Part shown: positions 1 through 11,324 of the stretch, piece after piece
Position numbering within the stretch: the stretch's first letter is position 1
Layout: every line of letters begins with the position of its first letter
Source: Gari tellinella
Lineage: Eukaryota; Mollusca; Bivalvia; Cardiida; Psammobiidae
Reading direction: 5' to 3'
NCBI GenBank assembly: GCA_922989275.2
Contig: OV277869.1
Location: 39,602,189 to 39,666,188, forward strand
Length of the DNA: 64,000 nt
Program-made: the position numbers and the translations under genes
The notes under the pieces: generated by a model
The model's input: only the letters and a program-made list of their open reading frames with translations
Databases searched by the model: none
Told to the model about the DNA's origin: nothing

Positions 1-404
1 TCTTTCTCAATAAACGCGTTTATGCTAAAAATGTCCATTACAAATAGTTTGGAGCCAGTTCAGACGCCGGGTAGTTTAAAGGAATCGTAACAATTTCTAA
101 GAAGTTATAAATTCTACAATTAAACGCATTGTGTTGCCGTTTCGCTTGCGTTTAACTCTTTCGCTGCCAAGTTTAAATCGCGTTAACCCTGTTGACACCA
201 AAATAACGTCTGCATTGGTAGTGACGTCTGCAATATTTCTTAAACCTGCTTTAGATCTATTTTGACTGGATGTGTGTCGATATGAGTGTCAAACAGTATG
301 GGTCCTGTTAAGACGCCGCGTAACGCTTTGTTTGCAAGGTCGCCTTTTGGCGCTAATGACATTGAACGAGTTAACTGGGAAAGAATAAGGTATTATGCAC
401 TGTA
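1..404 (-). mobile_element. Family A MITE, cut by window edge, with C copy nested
   Basis: The left part (CAATAAACGCG, then GTTTGGAGCC and GACGCCGGGT) is family A in reverse orientation. The right terminus (GGGAAAGAATAAGG ... GCACTGTA) resumes only after a family C insertion at 152-374. The right arm of the core hairpin is lost. The outer left end lies outside the window. Confidence 0.75.
152..374 (+). mobile_element. Family C MITE (C1), TTAA-flanked, inside family A
   Basis: Begins TTAACTCTTTCGCTGCC and ends GAACGAGTTAA. Internal AACGTCTGC and GTCTGCAATATT blocks precede a decayed core (AAACAGTATGGGTCCTG, GACGCCGCG). TTAA stands at both ends. It splits the GTTTAAAC motif of the surrounding A copy. 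Confidence 0.8.
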
Positions 405-1168
405 GTAACGGTTAAGATATATTGCAAACAACAATAACATAACGTTATGTCGGTTAATGTGGTTGCATTTCCACATCTTTGTATTGTAAAATCCGTACAT
501 TAACTGCTTGTGTTAATTATGACCTACTAAATTAGACACAACCTTGACATATTTACATCATGGTTCGTGACACGTGCGCCTAAATAATGTCTGACTTTAT
601 CTTAAGATAGTGTCCAAGGTAAAGCCTGTCCCATTTAAACAAGGTAAAATGGATAGCAAGTACTTTATAGCATGGGTACTATACATAAATAATGATTGTA
701 CAGTACGCATGGGATTCCACCTAATAAGGATAGAACTATTGATATTTATAAATCATAAGAAGGCATACAGATAGCCTATGTTATCTCTTGAATCTTTGAA
801 CTTGCTTATCAGTTCAGCTTAATTGGACGGTACTTCAATTGATAGGCATTGGATGCAAACATAAAGCAAAAAAGACTTTTAAACTCTTTTGTAGATAAAA
901 TAGTGTTTGCTAAAAGGTGTGGTCTGAAATTTTATATACAATTCAATTATTCAAATATTTGACTGAACACTAATTTAGGTTCTCATCAGACGAAGCGTAA
1001 TGTGGCGTCTGATTAAGATCAAAATGGTATGCAATATCAGCTTTAGTTTGCCAGGGATAGTAAAATACATGATGCAAGATAATAAAAGCAGCAAACCATG
1101 GATTTGGGTTTAATGTTTTATTTACATAAACTGTCATGTATTATATGTATCATAATATGTATTTACAA
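405..1168. other. AT-rich spacer; one core-hairpin relic
   Basis: No coding signal is visible. A degenerate core hairpin (CATCAGACG ... GGCGTCTGATTAAGATC) lies at about 973-1026. The rest shows no structure I recognise. Confidence 0.4.
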
Positions 1169-1420
1169 TTAACCCTTTCCCCCATAAAAGCGCCTTTTAG
1201 CGGATATTATTTATTCTTCCGCTGAAGAAAATAGTTCCAATTAAATCAGTCATGAATATATGGCATAGGTAATATTTTTTATATTCTAGCACATGGAAGC
1301 TTAAAGCAGGCTGAAAGTAAAGCAAAATGCGCCTTAAGGCGCATTCTGCTTTACTTTCAACCTACTTTAAGTGATCACATATCTTCAATACTAGAAATAG
1401 GCTATCAGGTAAAGGGTTAA
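1169..1420 (+). mobile_element. Family D MITE (D1), TTAA-flanked
   Basis: Bounded by TTAA; ends AACCCTTTCCCCCATA and GGTAAAGGGTTAA. Contains CTTCCGCTGAAGAAA and TCATGAATAT blocks. Its own core hairpin is at 1302-1370, built on AAAGCAGG, AAGTAAAGCA and apex GCGCCTTAAGGCGC. At 252 bp it is a full-length reference copy for the family. Confidence 0.88.
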
Positions 1421-1555
1421 TACAATGAACAAACTATTTCTACTGCAATTTGGTTTCGCTAGCAAACATCCATAAACCACAAAGATCAAAAAATGCCCCC
1501 ATGATAAATACAAGCAGATACTATAACATACAACAGCGTTGTAGATGATATACAT

Positions 1556-1757
1556 TTAACCCTTTTTATCCTGAATAACTGCCTGCTTCAAATATAAGTA
1601 TCGTCTGCAATTTTTTTTCAAAAACTAGTTTTTGTTTCTTTTAAAACTGAAGCATAAATAGTTCAATCAAAGTGACCAACATTTTGAATCCAACTCAAAC
1701 GCCCCTTTACGCTGCGTCTGATCTGGATCCAAACTTTTGGAAAATGTTTGCAATATC
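1556..1757 (+). mobile_element. Degenerate family C-like copy
   Basis: TTAACCCTTTTTATCC and ATCGTCTGCAAT are followed by a worn core (TTTTGAATCCAACTC ... GCGTCTGATCTGGATCC). The right end is not identifiable. Confidence 0.45.
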
Positions 1758-2100
1758 TCTTTAAGAACGATAACGGTTTAAAGTACATTTCTAAATTCTG
1801 CGTTTCGCTGTGTCATAATGTCGAATCAACTTTACCTAAACAGAATTTACTAAGATGTACTTTAGGAAAACAAACCTTATCTAAAGTGCTTTTAAATGAA
1901 AATTGAATTTTATAATGTCATATCCAACTGATGCAACATTCAAGGATTCATATAATAAATAGAAAAAATCTAATTGCAATTATTAAATTCGTTTATGGAA
2001 AATTTACTGATGTATTGGACAAAATCGTTATTCTGTTAAAACAAATCAGCATACATTACATACGGGAAGAAATTATTCTTTCGTTATAAATTTCTTTATG

Positions 2101-2595
2101 TTAACTCTTTTACTGTCATGTTTTTTCCTCTGCTTTAACACTCTTTCATACAAAATATCGTGTGCCGTAGTTACCGTAGTGTCGTCTGCAATATTGTTAA
2201 AAATCAGCTTTAAGGCTATTGTGACTGAATATATGTCGATACGAGTGCCAAACAGTTTGAAAGAGTTAAAAGTAAATTATGTCAATAATTGCGAAGACGT
2301 AATGGCCTGGGGCCCGTTTTACTAAACTACTTACGCAAAACTTTTGCGTAAGTCAAAATCGTTTTACTCTTATTTTTCGATCATAAACGTTTGCAAACAG
2401 CAAATAGCCAGATCAGAGGACGCGCTAAAAGCGCGTCCTCTGATCTGGCTATTTGCTGTTTGTAGCAAGTGATAATAAAAATATAAATTAAAAATTAAAA
2501 TTTTGACTTACGCAAAAGTTTTGCGTAAGTAGTTTAGTAAAACGGGCCCCTGGTCGGACGCCAAACAATACAGCGTCTGATCAAGATAAAAACGG
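2101..2595 (+). mobile_element. Family C copy (C2), split by element L
   Basis: Starts TTAACTCTTTTACTGTC, with GTCGTCTGCAATATTG inside. Core sequence resumes after L as CTGGTCGGACGCC ... CAGCGTCTGATCAAGAT. L therefore sits inside the core hairpin of this older copy. The right terminus is not clear. Confidence 0.6.
2311..2548. mobile_element. Element L: 238-bp MITE, 49-bp perfect TIRs, CCTGG duplication
   Basis: Termini GGCCCGTTTTACTAAAC and its complement; the TIRs are identical over 49 bp and contain the sub-palindrome CTTACGCAAAACTTTTGCGT. The flanks at 2306-2310 and 2549-2553 are both CCTGG, read as a 5-bp target duplication. The centre (2394-2462) is a perfect hairpin starting CAAACAGCAAATAGCC and including GATCAGAGGACGCGC. 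Superfamily is unknown. TIR identity implies recent insertion. Confidence 0.85.
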
Positions 2596-2779
2596 TTTTC
2601 CCCTCAGATATTAATCAATCCACAACAATTTCATCGACCTATCAAATTCTATATTTCATTACTGTAAAAAGGTGTTACAGTTCCTTTGATTTTAACTTTG
2701 ATAAAACAGGGAAAACGGCTTCTCCACTATACTAATAAGGTTTCTCTGTCACATGTATTTATTACTTAACATTGTTAAG

Positions 2780-3132
2780 TATTTCTCTACAACAACAACA
2801 AACGGAAGACACAGTTTGTATGTGTTGTTCTGATGGGGTTGTTATAAGGACGACATTTACTTAAATTTGCAAACAGCTTGAATCCAGATCATACAGCGCA
2901 TAACGTAGCGTTTGATCAGGATCCAAGCTGTTTGTCACTCGTCATCATATTTTTTCTGTCAAAACGCCCACTTACATGTAGCTTTGCGAAAAAACAGAAG
3001 GCAATAATTTAAAGCAGACGTTTTGGAACGGACAAAGTTTTAGACCTAATTGTTTTGTTAGGGGACAGCGGCAATTGTTGTTGTCGGAAGGAATCATTGT
3101 TCGGAGGGTCGTTGTATGGAGGGCGCAATGTG
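2780..3132 (+). mobile_element. Family B MITE (B1), diverged
   Basis: Left TIR is worn (TCTCTACAACAACAAC), then GGAAGACACA, core CAAACAGCTTGAATCC, TCACTCGTCATC, and right end GGAGGGCGCAATGTGA. All B landmarks occur in order; the hairpin arms carry many substitutions. Confidence 0.7.
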
Positions 3133-3253
3133 ATATCAGTTAACATGTTGATGGTGTGTTCTTCTAGATAATACATTTACGTATCTAAAGTTTCTCGGAT
3201 AAAATCGAATGTCGAATAAATCAAATCAATATGTGACTGTTAGTTACTCGACG

Positions 3254-4564
3254 TACGAGGGTAGTTCAAAAAGTTCTGATACTGGATCAATAACTTCATT
3301 ATTATACGTGTAAAATGCACGTATGATATATCATTTTAAAGATCCATTCTTTGCCAACACGGTGATATCATGCACGATAAGATCGCGTTGCTCGATCAGC
3401 CGCAACATGAACCTAAATGACCCCTCCTCGAGGACACTGGACATTTCTTGTGTATATTTGAGTTAATTTTCTAAACACAATTTGATACTATTATTATTAT
3501 TACGGCTTTAGTATTTGGAATAAATTTGTGAAATTTTCTGTCAATACCATTAGACAATTATGCAAACACTACACAGTTTTAAATGTTATTATCACATCAG
3601 GGAGTGATATAAAGCAATTATGTAAATATCGTAATCCACTAGTGGAATATCGTTTTTTGGGCTCCGGCCCAGCCTGTTTGTCCACAAGCGCTGCATGTAG
3701 CGGGACGCCAAATGACGTCATTTGTGACGGCGTTAACGTAAACAACGTAACGTTTTGGCGGAAAATCTATATAGAGGAGAGTCTACAAACTATGGCTTCA
3801 TTTAGTTTTGCATGTGCTTAAAATTGTTATATGATAAATAGAATATCATATTCGTGCTCATTATTTATCATTTTTAATAAACTCGTTGACTAAAATGAAT
3901 ATGACGCTCGCCAAGGCTCGCGTCATATTATTTTAGTCAACTCGTTTATTAAAAATGATAAATAATGAACACTCATACACTATCCTCTATTTATTACATA
4001 AAATATAAAAAATAGAGCTAATTTTAAACACGTACTGAAAATATAATAAAAATGTGATCTCCTGTTATGTATAAAAGTAGTTAGAGAAACTACAAACTCT
4101 TTTTTATTATTAAACCAGGCTATAATTGAAGTCATTGAAAATCAAAATGTAAATATACCGATCTAGAATATTTTCATAGCGTTCGAAAAAACATGTCCAC
4201 TTTCGTCATTAGCACAATACGAAATGTTGATTTTGAAAAAATGAGATTTTAGACAGTTAACCCTTTCAATAGAAATAAAATTTAATTAACATTAAAAATT
4301 AGATATAAACTGATATATTTCCAAAACGAATCTGGAAGTTGTACTCTTGAAGAAGTTATTACGTCAAAAAGTAATGTCTGAAAAGTGCTATGTGCCAGTG
4401 TCCTCGAGTAGGGGTCATTTAGGTTCATGTTGTGACTCATCGAATTATGTGATCTTATCGTGCATTATACCATCGTGTAGACGAAGAATTGCTCTTTAAA
4501 ATGATATATCACACATGCATTTTGCACTCATTATATTGAAGTTATTATTTGAACACCCCTCGTA
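3254..4564. mobile_element. Element M: mariner-like, ~200-bp TIRs, TA duplication
   Basis: Left end TACGAGGGTAGTTCAAA is mirrored at the right by TTTGAACACCCCTCGTA. The two arms stay similar for about 200 bp, through GCACGATAAGATC and AACCTAAATGACCCC. ACGAGGG plus GTTCAAA ends with TA duplication are typical of mariner-like elements (family knowledge). No transposase frame is present. The interior is occupied by E1. Confidence 0.75.
3430..4370. mobile_element. Foldback element E1 with CRE-like motif, inside M
   Basis: The palindrome at about 3822-4016 has arms TGATAAATAGAATATCAT and ACTCGTTGACTAAAATGA, with apex CGCTCGCCAAGGCTCGCG. On its left are TGACGTCA (3713-3720), TAACGTTTTGGCGGAAAATC and TATATAG. 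A similar flank occurs next to E2. Boundaries within M are approximate. Confidence 0.6.
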
Positions 4565-5079
4565 TCATATTGTATCCATACTGTTTGTAACCGCAAAAAC
4601 AATGTCGCCGGTTGTGTGAAGATAGCTAAGGCATCAAAAACATTAATCATGTTTCAAATACCATATGCTTTTCTTGATTAGCCAACAGTTTAAATTAATG
4701 TTTTCGTCTGAAGCAGTCGCTTTTATTTCCAATTATACTAATTAGGTAGACAGCCACATTATTGTTTTATTCCCTAGATATTTATCGAATACAAATGAGA
4801 TACCATTGTGAACACAACAAGTTATCATGGTTTTGGCTTCTTCTTATGTGCATAATTGTATTGTATTATATTTCATCTAATCCAGATAATTAAATCTAAA
4901 TTCTTAAAATACTGTCATTTTACTAGGCTTTAAAACGTGGTATGACTATTTAACAGTTGTGGATACAATATTCCTTCCAATTTTAACTATTCCGCGGCCA
5001 AGTTTATCGTCTGCTTTGTTCCATCAAAAGAAAAGTATTTCAATATTAATTTCTTTTCACAAAGGTTATGTCATTTGAA
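4565..5079. other. AT-rich spacer, nothing recognised
   Basis: No repeat family, coding signal or RNA gene is recognised. A short TCGTCTGCTTTG block near 5008 may be a family C scrap. Confidence 0.3.
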
Positions 5080-5371
5080 CTGTATTATTGAGGCATTTAT
5101 TCCCTGGGTCGATAACACATTGAACTCTAGTGTTGTTCGAAGGGAGTTGTTACACGGAGGACAACTAAGGCTCGGCTTACATTTGCAAACAGCTTGAATC
5201 CAGATCAGACGCCACGTTAGGTATTTAAATTTGAGGAAAAAAGCAACAGACGACAATTTAATCAGACGATATTGCGGCAGCAGTTAAAGTGTAAGACATA
5301 ATTTGTATGTTTGTCTAACAGTGGCATACGCTGTTGTAAGGAGTGAATCGTTGTTAGTGAGGGGCACTGTA
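5080..5371 (+). mobile_element. Family B copy (B2), core half lost
   Basis: GTGTTGTTCGAAGGGAG, GGCTTACATTTGCAAACAG and CTTGAATCCAGATCAGACG are clear. The sequence then passes straight to AACAGACGACAATTTAA, with the hairpin right arm deleted. It ends GAGGGGCACTGTA. Confidence 0.7.
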
Positions 5372-5756
5372 TTTGACTATTTGTTAAAAAATACGTACGC
5401 GTATGGATGCGAACGTTGACTATTTTACTTAATCAAATAGGTGACATTTTATAAGCGGCTTACTACTTAACGCATGTATAATATGTGTGTACGTACTAAA
5501 CTGAAATTGTTGTGGGAGGTACACTATTTCTACATCTCTTTATCTATGAGTCTAACTCATTTCAGAGGGAGAAAGTGTGTACTTAACGAGCCACGCCGTT
5601 CAATCACCAAACACCGACGGCCAGTCAGTATATCTGACTATATCCCCTATCGCCTAACAGTTTATTTGACAGACCGTTCAATTACAAATGTCTACTGGTA
5701 GGATTGCATACACTACAGTTAATCTTGTTCCTGTCGTCTGCAAGCTTTCTGGTATT

Positions 5757-5822
5757 TGCAAACAGATTGGATCGGGATCAGAGGCCGCATAACGCGGCGT
5801 CTGATCCGGATCCAAACTTTTT
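5757..5822. repeat. Orphan core hairpin, C type
   Basis: CAAACAGATTGGATCGGGATCAG and its mirror form the 65-bp core around GCCGCATAACGCGGC. GTCGTCTGCAAGC upstream hints at a decayed C copy, but no termini can be assigned. Confidence 0.6.
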
Positions 5823-5839
5823 GATTTGATTATTCTGTG

Positions 5840-6515
5840 CTTTAGATTGTTTCTGTATGTTTCATGGAATAAACGACAAAAACATTAATTTTTGATAAGT
5901 TTTAGAGGATAGTTTTGAAAGCAGACGTTGTGGTGTATACGGCCTAAAAGTTCTCATACCTAGAGATATTAGTTGTGCAAATAACCAGATATTGCAGTTT
6001 ACTAACAGTATTCCTACTTCTAACAAAAATACCACCTTGCTTAAAACATATCCTTTGCGACGCGATGCTAGGCAAATTTACATTTATCAGCATTAAGCCG
6101 CCATAATTCTCTGTAGTTTTACATGAACATAGTTTTTCAGTATCAGACGTCCCAGCTAAACAACAACAACAACAACAGAGAGACTATCTCTAAGATGGTC
6201 ATTAAACAGGCTTTGACAATAGATAGAGATACTGTATGCCGTTCCCATTCGTTAACGAATGTGTCAAAGATAAAAATACCGTTGTAGAGTTGATAGGCAA
6301 AACGGAAATGAATCGAATTAATCAAATACTTATCTGCTTCTTCTGTTTGGACTCTCGCATTACATTTCTGTCAGAAAATGTCTAATATTCAACAGCTGAT
6401 TGTTATACATTTTAGTATACTTGAATACTCGAAATAATTGTAAGCCAAAATGGCGTATTTTAACAATTTCCACGCTGCATATTTGGTATATATAATTCCA
6501 CCCACTATATATGTA
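5840..6515. other. Spacer with short (CAA)n run
   Basis: Holds a (CAA)n microsatellite of about 19 bp at 6160-6178. Nothing else is recognised. Confidence 0.35.
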
Positions 6516-6738
6516 TACAGTGCTCCTGTTCTACAACAATACCAAACGGATGGTAAAGAGTGTGCGTACTTTTCAGAGAGAGTTGTTATGGGAATGGAGA
6601 ATTAATACACTTTGCTTACGTTTGCAAACAGTTTGAACCAAAATCAGACGTAGCCGAACGCCGCGTCTGATTTGGTTTCCACATGTTTGTCTCTCATATT
6701 AAATTTTATGTTACTTTAAATAATTTGTAAAAATGTCC
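6516..6738 (+). mobile_element. Family B copy (B3), right-truncated
   Basis: TACAGTGCTCCTGTTCTACAAC, AAAGAGTGTGCGTAC, a core with diverged arms (CAAACAGTTTGAACC) and AAAAATGTCCAAT. The right third, with the GCAGACGAC motif and terminal repeat, is missing. Confidence 0.65.
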
Positions 6739-6953
6739 AATACAGCCGTGTATCGTCTTTCCGATTACGTTGGTTAAGAAGCTCAGGAAGCTTTGCCCAA
6801 GGAAGAGTGCAGAGATTCATGCATATTTTACAAGAATACCTCCAAAACGAGCTCTTTTTCAACTCGTTTTTTGTTTGTATCTTCCTATTGTTAAACTTTT
6901 GACATTTTCATGGCAAATTAGTCTGCTTCAAAAATTTACATTTTACTGTGTCT

Positions 6954-7160
6954 TACAGTCGGAAGACAATTTTTACGCTAAAACTGTTATTTCCATTGCA
7001 AACAGTTTTGAGCCAGATCAGACGCCTGTTAACCCGGCGTTTGATCCGGTTTGAAAATGTTTGTCACTCAGATTGAAATAAATCGTGAGCAATTTCTTAA
7101 AGTTCTCATTTTCTCCTTTTAATTGCATTGCGTTTAGTTTGCATTTAAAAACGGAAAACC
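6954..7160 (-). mobile_element. Family A copy (A2), internally deleted
   Basis: TACAGTCGGAAGAC jumps directly to TTTACGCTAAAACTG, so the TTCTTTCCCAATAAACGCG block is missing. The core, GTTTGTCACTCAGATT and TTGCATTGCGTTTAG follow. The right end is eroded. Confidence 0.65.
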
Positions 7161-7871
7161 AAAACTCCGTCCCAACTATCAAGAGCTAACGAATCATGTA
7201 TGCATTTATCTTTCATATATATCCGTAGATTTAAAATTTTATCAAAGTAATGTTTCCCAAGTGAAAATGCTGATTTACAAAAGTTTATTTTCTTAACTGC
7301 CTAATACACTGTTTAAATGTGTTTTGATAGTGCTCAACGGTAGAATGAAAGGACATTATGTGAAAATTAAACGAAAAATGTAATACCCCTAAATATATAT
7401 TCGTCATTTTCATTTGGAACTTTTATCATTAAATAAGACCTGAACGACTTTGTGGGTGATTAATTTAAAGTAAATGGTGTTGTACATACTTATTTGTCCA
7501 CATTTTTAAATAAATATTCAAACCTTGATTAAAAACGGCTATACCTTTAGATTTATTACATACAGTACTAACTTACTAGTTTATTGATTAATTCACACAA
7601 CAACAATTTCACAAATTAATTGCGACCTTTAAAACATCGATCTAATCAGGGTACGTACTGTTTGTCATATTGCAATAAATTTACAAACCTCCAACCCGAA
7701 CTAGTAAAAATTAACAACACTAGCCTAAATTCGAAACTGGAATAGTCCATCTGAAATTCCATGAAGAAAATGGTTTATTGCAGTTGTCAGATTTGGTTGT
7801 AGCGTTTCCTTTACCATACCACAATGCACTTTTATTATAATATGTTTTTTTATTTTATTTTAGCAGTACGT
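7161..7871. other. AT-rich spacer, nothing recognised
   Basis: No supported feature. Confidence 0.3.
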
Positions 7872-8062
7872 TTAACCCATTCAACATTACAGCCCTTTGC
7901 AGAGATACAGAGGTCTCCTATAGGATGCACTGTTTCATATTTACATTAGTTTTTTGTGGTCATGCCAAAATAAAACAGTAGACTGGTTCAAATTTACTGT
8001 ACTAGAAGCGTCCAAAAAGATAATAAATACACACAAGAGAAAGTAATGGTTGAAAGGGTTAA
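7872..8062. mobile_element. Element N: 191-bp TTAA MITE
   Basis: TTAACCCATTCAACATTAC at the left is mirrored by GTAATGGTTGAAAGGGTTAA at the right. TTAA flanks both ends. The interior lacks the core hairpin and has no similarity to A-D that I can see. Confidence 0.7.
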
Positions 8063-9022
8063 GATTATCTCGTACACCTGACAATCAGTTTTGAATAATA
8101 ACTATGTATGCTTGAAAATAGAATTTATTATTGTCCCCAACACGGGATGGACTTCCTTTGATTAGATTCATTCGTGACAGAAACGCATCAATAGCTAGGT
8201 TTATGAACTATGCTGACTAAGTGTTTCAAAATTTGGTCTGCGGCTATTTGCTTTTAAACATGCACTTTTGAATACAATTTGATAATGTCCAACTATATAG
8301 CCGTGTATGGCGGCATCTTGCTGTGTCTGATATATTCTGTTGTATTTGAAAAGTGAGAAGGCAGGCAGATCATTTACCAATGTGGCTCGCTGCTATTGTC
8401 TACTTTCGAAGACATTAGCATTAACGGGTTAATGAAGATAAATAATATAATCGTAATAACACGTAATCTTTACGGCTAGATATCTACCTTAAAACAACAC
8501 GGACTCTAAAGAGAAACATGAAACCATACAAATCCGGGTCAAATTTGTCAATATAGCAAACCTGCTTAACTATTCTGATGTATCTGTTTGATATATAGGT
8601 TAAGGGGTTTCACCACCTACTTTATCGTAACCTTTTAACTCGTGTACTGCCGTTATACCGTCTCAGCTCATACACTAGTGTCTACACAACGATTTCAATG
8701 CAGATTTAAGACGGCACAGCACATAAAATTATATCTAGACGAGATTCTGCAATCGTCTTGTAATGGTAAAATGGTGTTAACCATTTATATGCAACCAAAA
8801 CCATTAGACAAATAATCGTATTATAGGATCGAGTAGGGAAAGTATATTTCTCAATTCACGCATAAAAAATGTTCATTGCATTGGGTTAAGACCTTGGTCC
8901 ATGGTTATGGAGCGTTTGAGTTAAATCATTAGATGGTCACTCTCAAACTAAATATCCGAAACCTGTTGCTATTTTGAACTGTTGCGTTGTTTACATTTCA
9001 TCTCTCGCTGCCGTTTTTAGAA
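8063..9022. other. Spacer, nothing recognised
   Basis: A weak C-terminus resemblance (TTAACTCGTGTACTGCC) occurs near 8637, and a TTGGTCCATGGTTATGGAGCG stretch near 8890 resembles T. Neither is enough for a call. Confidence 0.3.
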
Positions 9023-9345
9023 TACAGTGCTCCATCCCTACAACGACACCCGAACAATGATTTCCTCCTTACAACAACGCTTGCCGCTATTATCCAAATT
9101 AGACAGTAATATTGTCGTTAGCGTCACGTATTGGACATTTTGACAGAAGAAACATAATGACGAGTGACACACAGTTTGAACCAATATTCAACAGATTGGA
9201 CGCTTTACGCGGTGTCTGATCCGAGTCAAAGTGTTTGCTATTGAACTCCATTGTAATAAACATGCCAACCAATAGCAACTCCCTCAGTACAACAAACACA
9301 ATCTGTATATCCCATTGGCTTTTGTTGTAGATTGGGTTCACTGTA
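9023..9345 (-). mobile_element. Family B copy (B4)
   Basis: TACAGTGCTCCATCCCTAC and AACAACGCTTGCCGC at the left; core remnant ACAGTTTGAACC ... GGTGTCTGATCCGAGTC; ends CCCATTGGCTTTTGTTGTAG and CACTGTA. Both TIRs remain. Confidence 0.72.
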
Positions 9346-9906
9346 TATTTTATTTATTTATTTTGTGAAATAGAAATGGTAATTTATTTGTATTTCTTTC
9401 ATTGTCTGTGTTGATATACTTACAAGTATAACGTAATTGATAAATTATAATGAAATATCTGTAATAGTTCAACAACGTCATTTTTTCTATATGCAAAACA
9501 ATACGTTTCAACAAAAATTAACTCCAAACATTCTTGCAGCCCGGTTATCTCTTTCTTCATGTTGTACCTGTTACGGAAGTATATAATATTGGTCTCAATG
9601 AATATATAGATATACAACAATCGCACTGCCTAGTTTCAGTGGAAAATCCGGTTTTCTTCCCCGTGTGTACATAACCACGAGCAGTGATAAAAGTAAAGGA
9701 TGTCACGTACGAAATGATGTTTTTTGTTAATCGCCCTTAGTATAAACTCAGTATTACTCGGCGTCTGGACTGGCTTTAAACTACGTGCAGTACTCACAAG
9801 GCTCTTTTTGAAACACGTGTGTACCATGTAATGGTAGGCAATCAAATAGGCCGTCTCTAAACACCAATGTTTGAATGTAAAGAGCTACACGTATCACTTT
9901 GATACA
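9346..9906. other. Spacer with weak core-like scrap
   Basis: CTCGGCGTCTGGACTGGC near 9757 faintly resembles a core half-arm. Nothing else is seen. Confidence 0.3.
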
Positions 9907-10275
9907 TATAGTGAAGAAGGCGTTTTTATTTCCTCATAAAGCCGTTTAGGCTAAAATTATGTTTTTTTCATTTAGTTTAAAAATGAATAGTCAGCATTGT
10001 CTAAAAGTTACAACCTGCTGCATTTCAGTGCATTGCGTTTGCGTTCGTTTGCGTTTAACCATTTTACACATAGAGGCTCCTTTTAGCATATCCAATTTAT
10101 CCCTCCGCTGAAGAAACTAGTTCCAATATTTACAGTCATGAATATGTCTTATAAGAAATATTTGCTAGATTCTAGCTGATGACAGCTGCTTTAAGTGATC
10201 ATCTATCTTCAATACTAGAAACAGTCTGTGGGATAATGTGTAAGATGTGAAAGAGTAACGTCCTCTCTCCACTAT
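9907..10275 (-). mobile_element. Family A copy (A3), core lost, with D2 nested
   Basis: TATAGTGAAGAAGGCG and TTTAGGCTAAAATTATG lead to AAAATGAATAGTCAGCATTG, so the core hairpin is missing. GCATTGCGTTTGCG follows. The terminus CGTCCTCTCTCCACTATG comes after the D2 insertion. Confidence 0.7.
10055..10258 (+). mobile_element. Family D copy (D2), hairpin-less, inside A3
   Basis: Left TTAACCATTTTACAC, then CCTCCGCTGAAGAAAC and ACAGTCATGAATATG. The AAAGCAGG hairpin is reduced to one half-arm (GCTGCTTTAAGTGATC). The end GAAAGAGTAA has the TTAA mutated. Inserted in the GTTTAAAC motif of A3. Confidence 0.72.
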
Positions 10276-10455
10276 GTCACTTTAATATTACTATATTGAT
10301 GCTGTCATCTGGTTAATCAAAACTATATACGACGAAGTCAATCAATTTAACAACTATTTCATACTTTAAATTGAATGTAACTTGATAGTGGTTTGCTGTC
10401 ACGTGTAATGGCAGGATAACAGCAATTTGACAGGCACCTCTGATGTGTGTGTTGA

Positions 10456-10829
10456 TACAGTGCTCCCTCCCCACAACGGACCTCCACACAACGACCCCTT
10501 CCTAACAACGACAATTGCCGTTGTTCCCCATATAATACATTTATGTGTTGCATTTTAACTGTTATAATATATTTGCTACACTTGTGGTCAGCTCTTTTTT
10601 CTCAAAGTTACACATTAGTGGACATATTGACATAAAATATATAACAACGAGTAACAAACAGCTTGAATCCTGATCAGACGCACCGTTACGTGGCGTCTGA
10701 TCTGGATTCAAGCTGCTTGCAAATGTTACAAGCCAAGTCTTAATTTCCCCTCCCTTTAACAACACCATCCGAACAACGCGCACACTCTTTGTCTCCCATT
10801 TGGTGTTGTTGTAGAGAGGTAGCACTGTA
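10456..10829 (-). mobile_element. Family B copy (B5), near full length
   Basis: TACAGTGCTCCCTCCCCAC to GTAGAGAGGTAGCACTGTA. The core around 10650-10723 is CAAACAGCTTGAATCC ... GTGGCGTCTGATCTGG. TCTCCCATTTGGTGTTGTTG flanks the right TIR. 374 bp. Confidence 0.82.
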
Positions 10830-11300
10830 CCGTGATTTTCTTTGAATGTCCAAAATATCTTTCAAATAAAAGACAGTACATTAAGGAAATGTGTCTATAT
10901 CACAAATACAACCTATATTATTTATTACGAAGATAGAATAATCTGAAGATAACCTGACAACAATGATAATCAAATAAATTCCGGTCGCTGTTTATCAATG
11001 CAGTGAGATCGACATAGATACTGTCAAATCATATACCTTTTCTTAATCAAACTACTTTACTTAACCCCATTCACTGTATTATCCCGAATATTATAATTGT
11101 TAAATGCAAACAGTTTGGATCTTAGACGCTGGGTTAATACTTAATTTGAGAAATAATGCAACTGACAATTTTATAAACCCTTCACTGCCTTACATGTACC
11201 CGGTGTACATTGTTTGTTTGCCAACAGTTTAGAACCTGGTCAGACACTGCGTAGCTGTGTAATCATCAACACATATTTTTAATTAAGAGATATCACTACT
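10785..11300 (+). repeat. Segmental duplication, copy 1
   Basis: Runs in parallel with 11725-12390: shared blocks include AATGTCCAAAAT, AGAATAATCTGA, GTTTATCAATG and GAGATCGACATA, and CATATACCTTTTCTTAAT. Copy 1 carries an unoccupied TTAA at 11061-11064 where copy 2 holds element K. Similarity is roughly 85-90% by eye. Confidence 0.75.
11061..11262 (+). mobile_element. Two worn C' copies in tandem
   Basis: TTAACCCCATTCACTG ... CAAACAGTTTGGATC and a loose core run to CCCTTCACTGCCTTACATG, where a second C' start begins (CCAACAGTTTAGAACCTGG). Cores are strongly eroded. Confidence 0.5.
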
Positions 11301-11324
11301 AAACAAGACTGGTAAATATTATTC

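Noticed and set aside
3528..3821. 97-codon frame
   Set aside because: Lies within foldback element E1, homologous to non-coding flank of E2; no domain.
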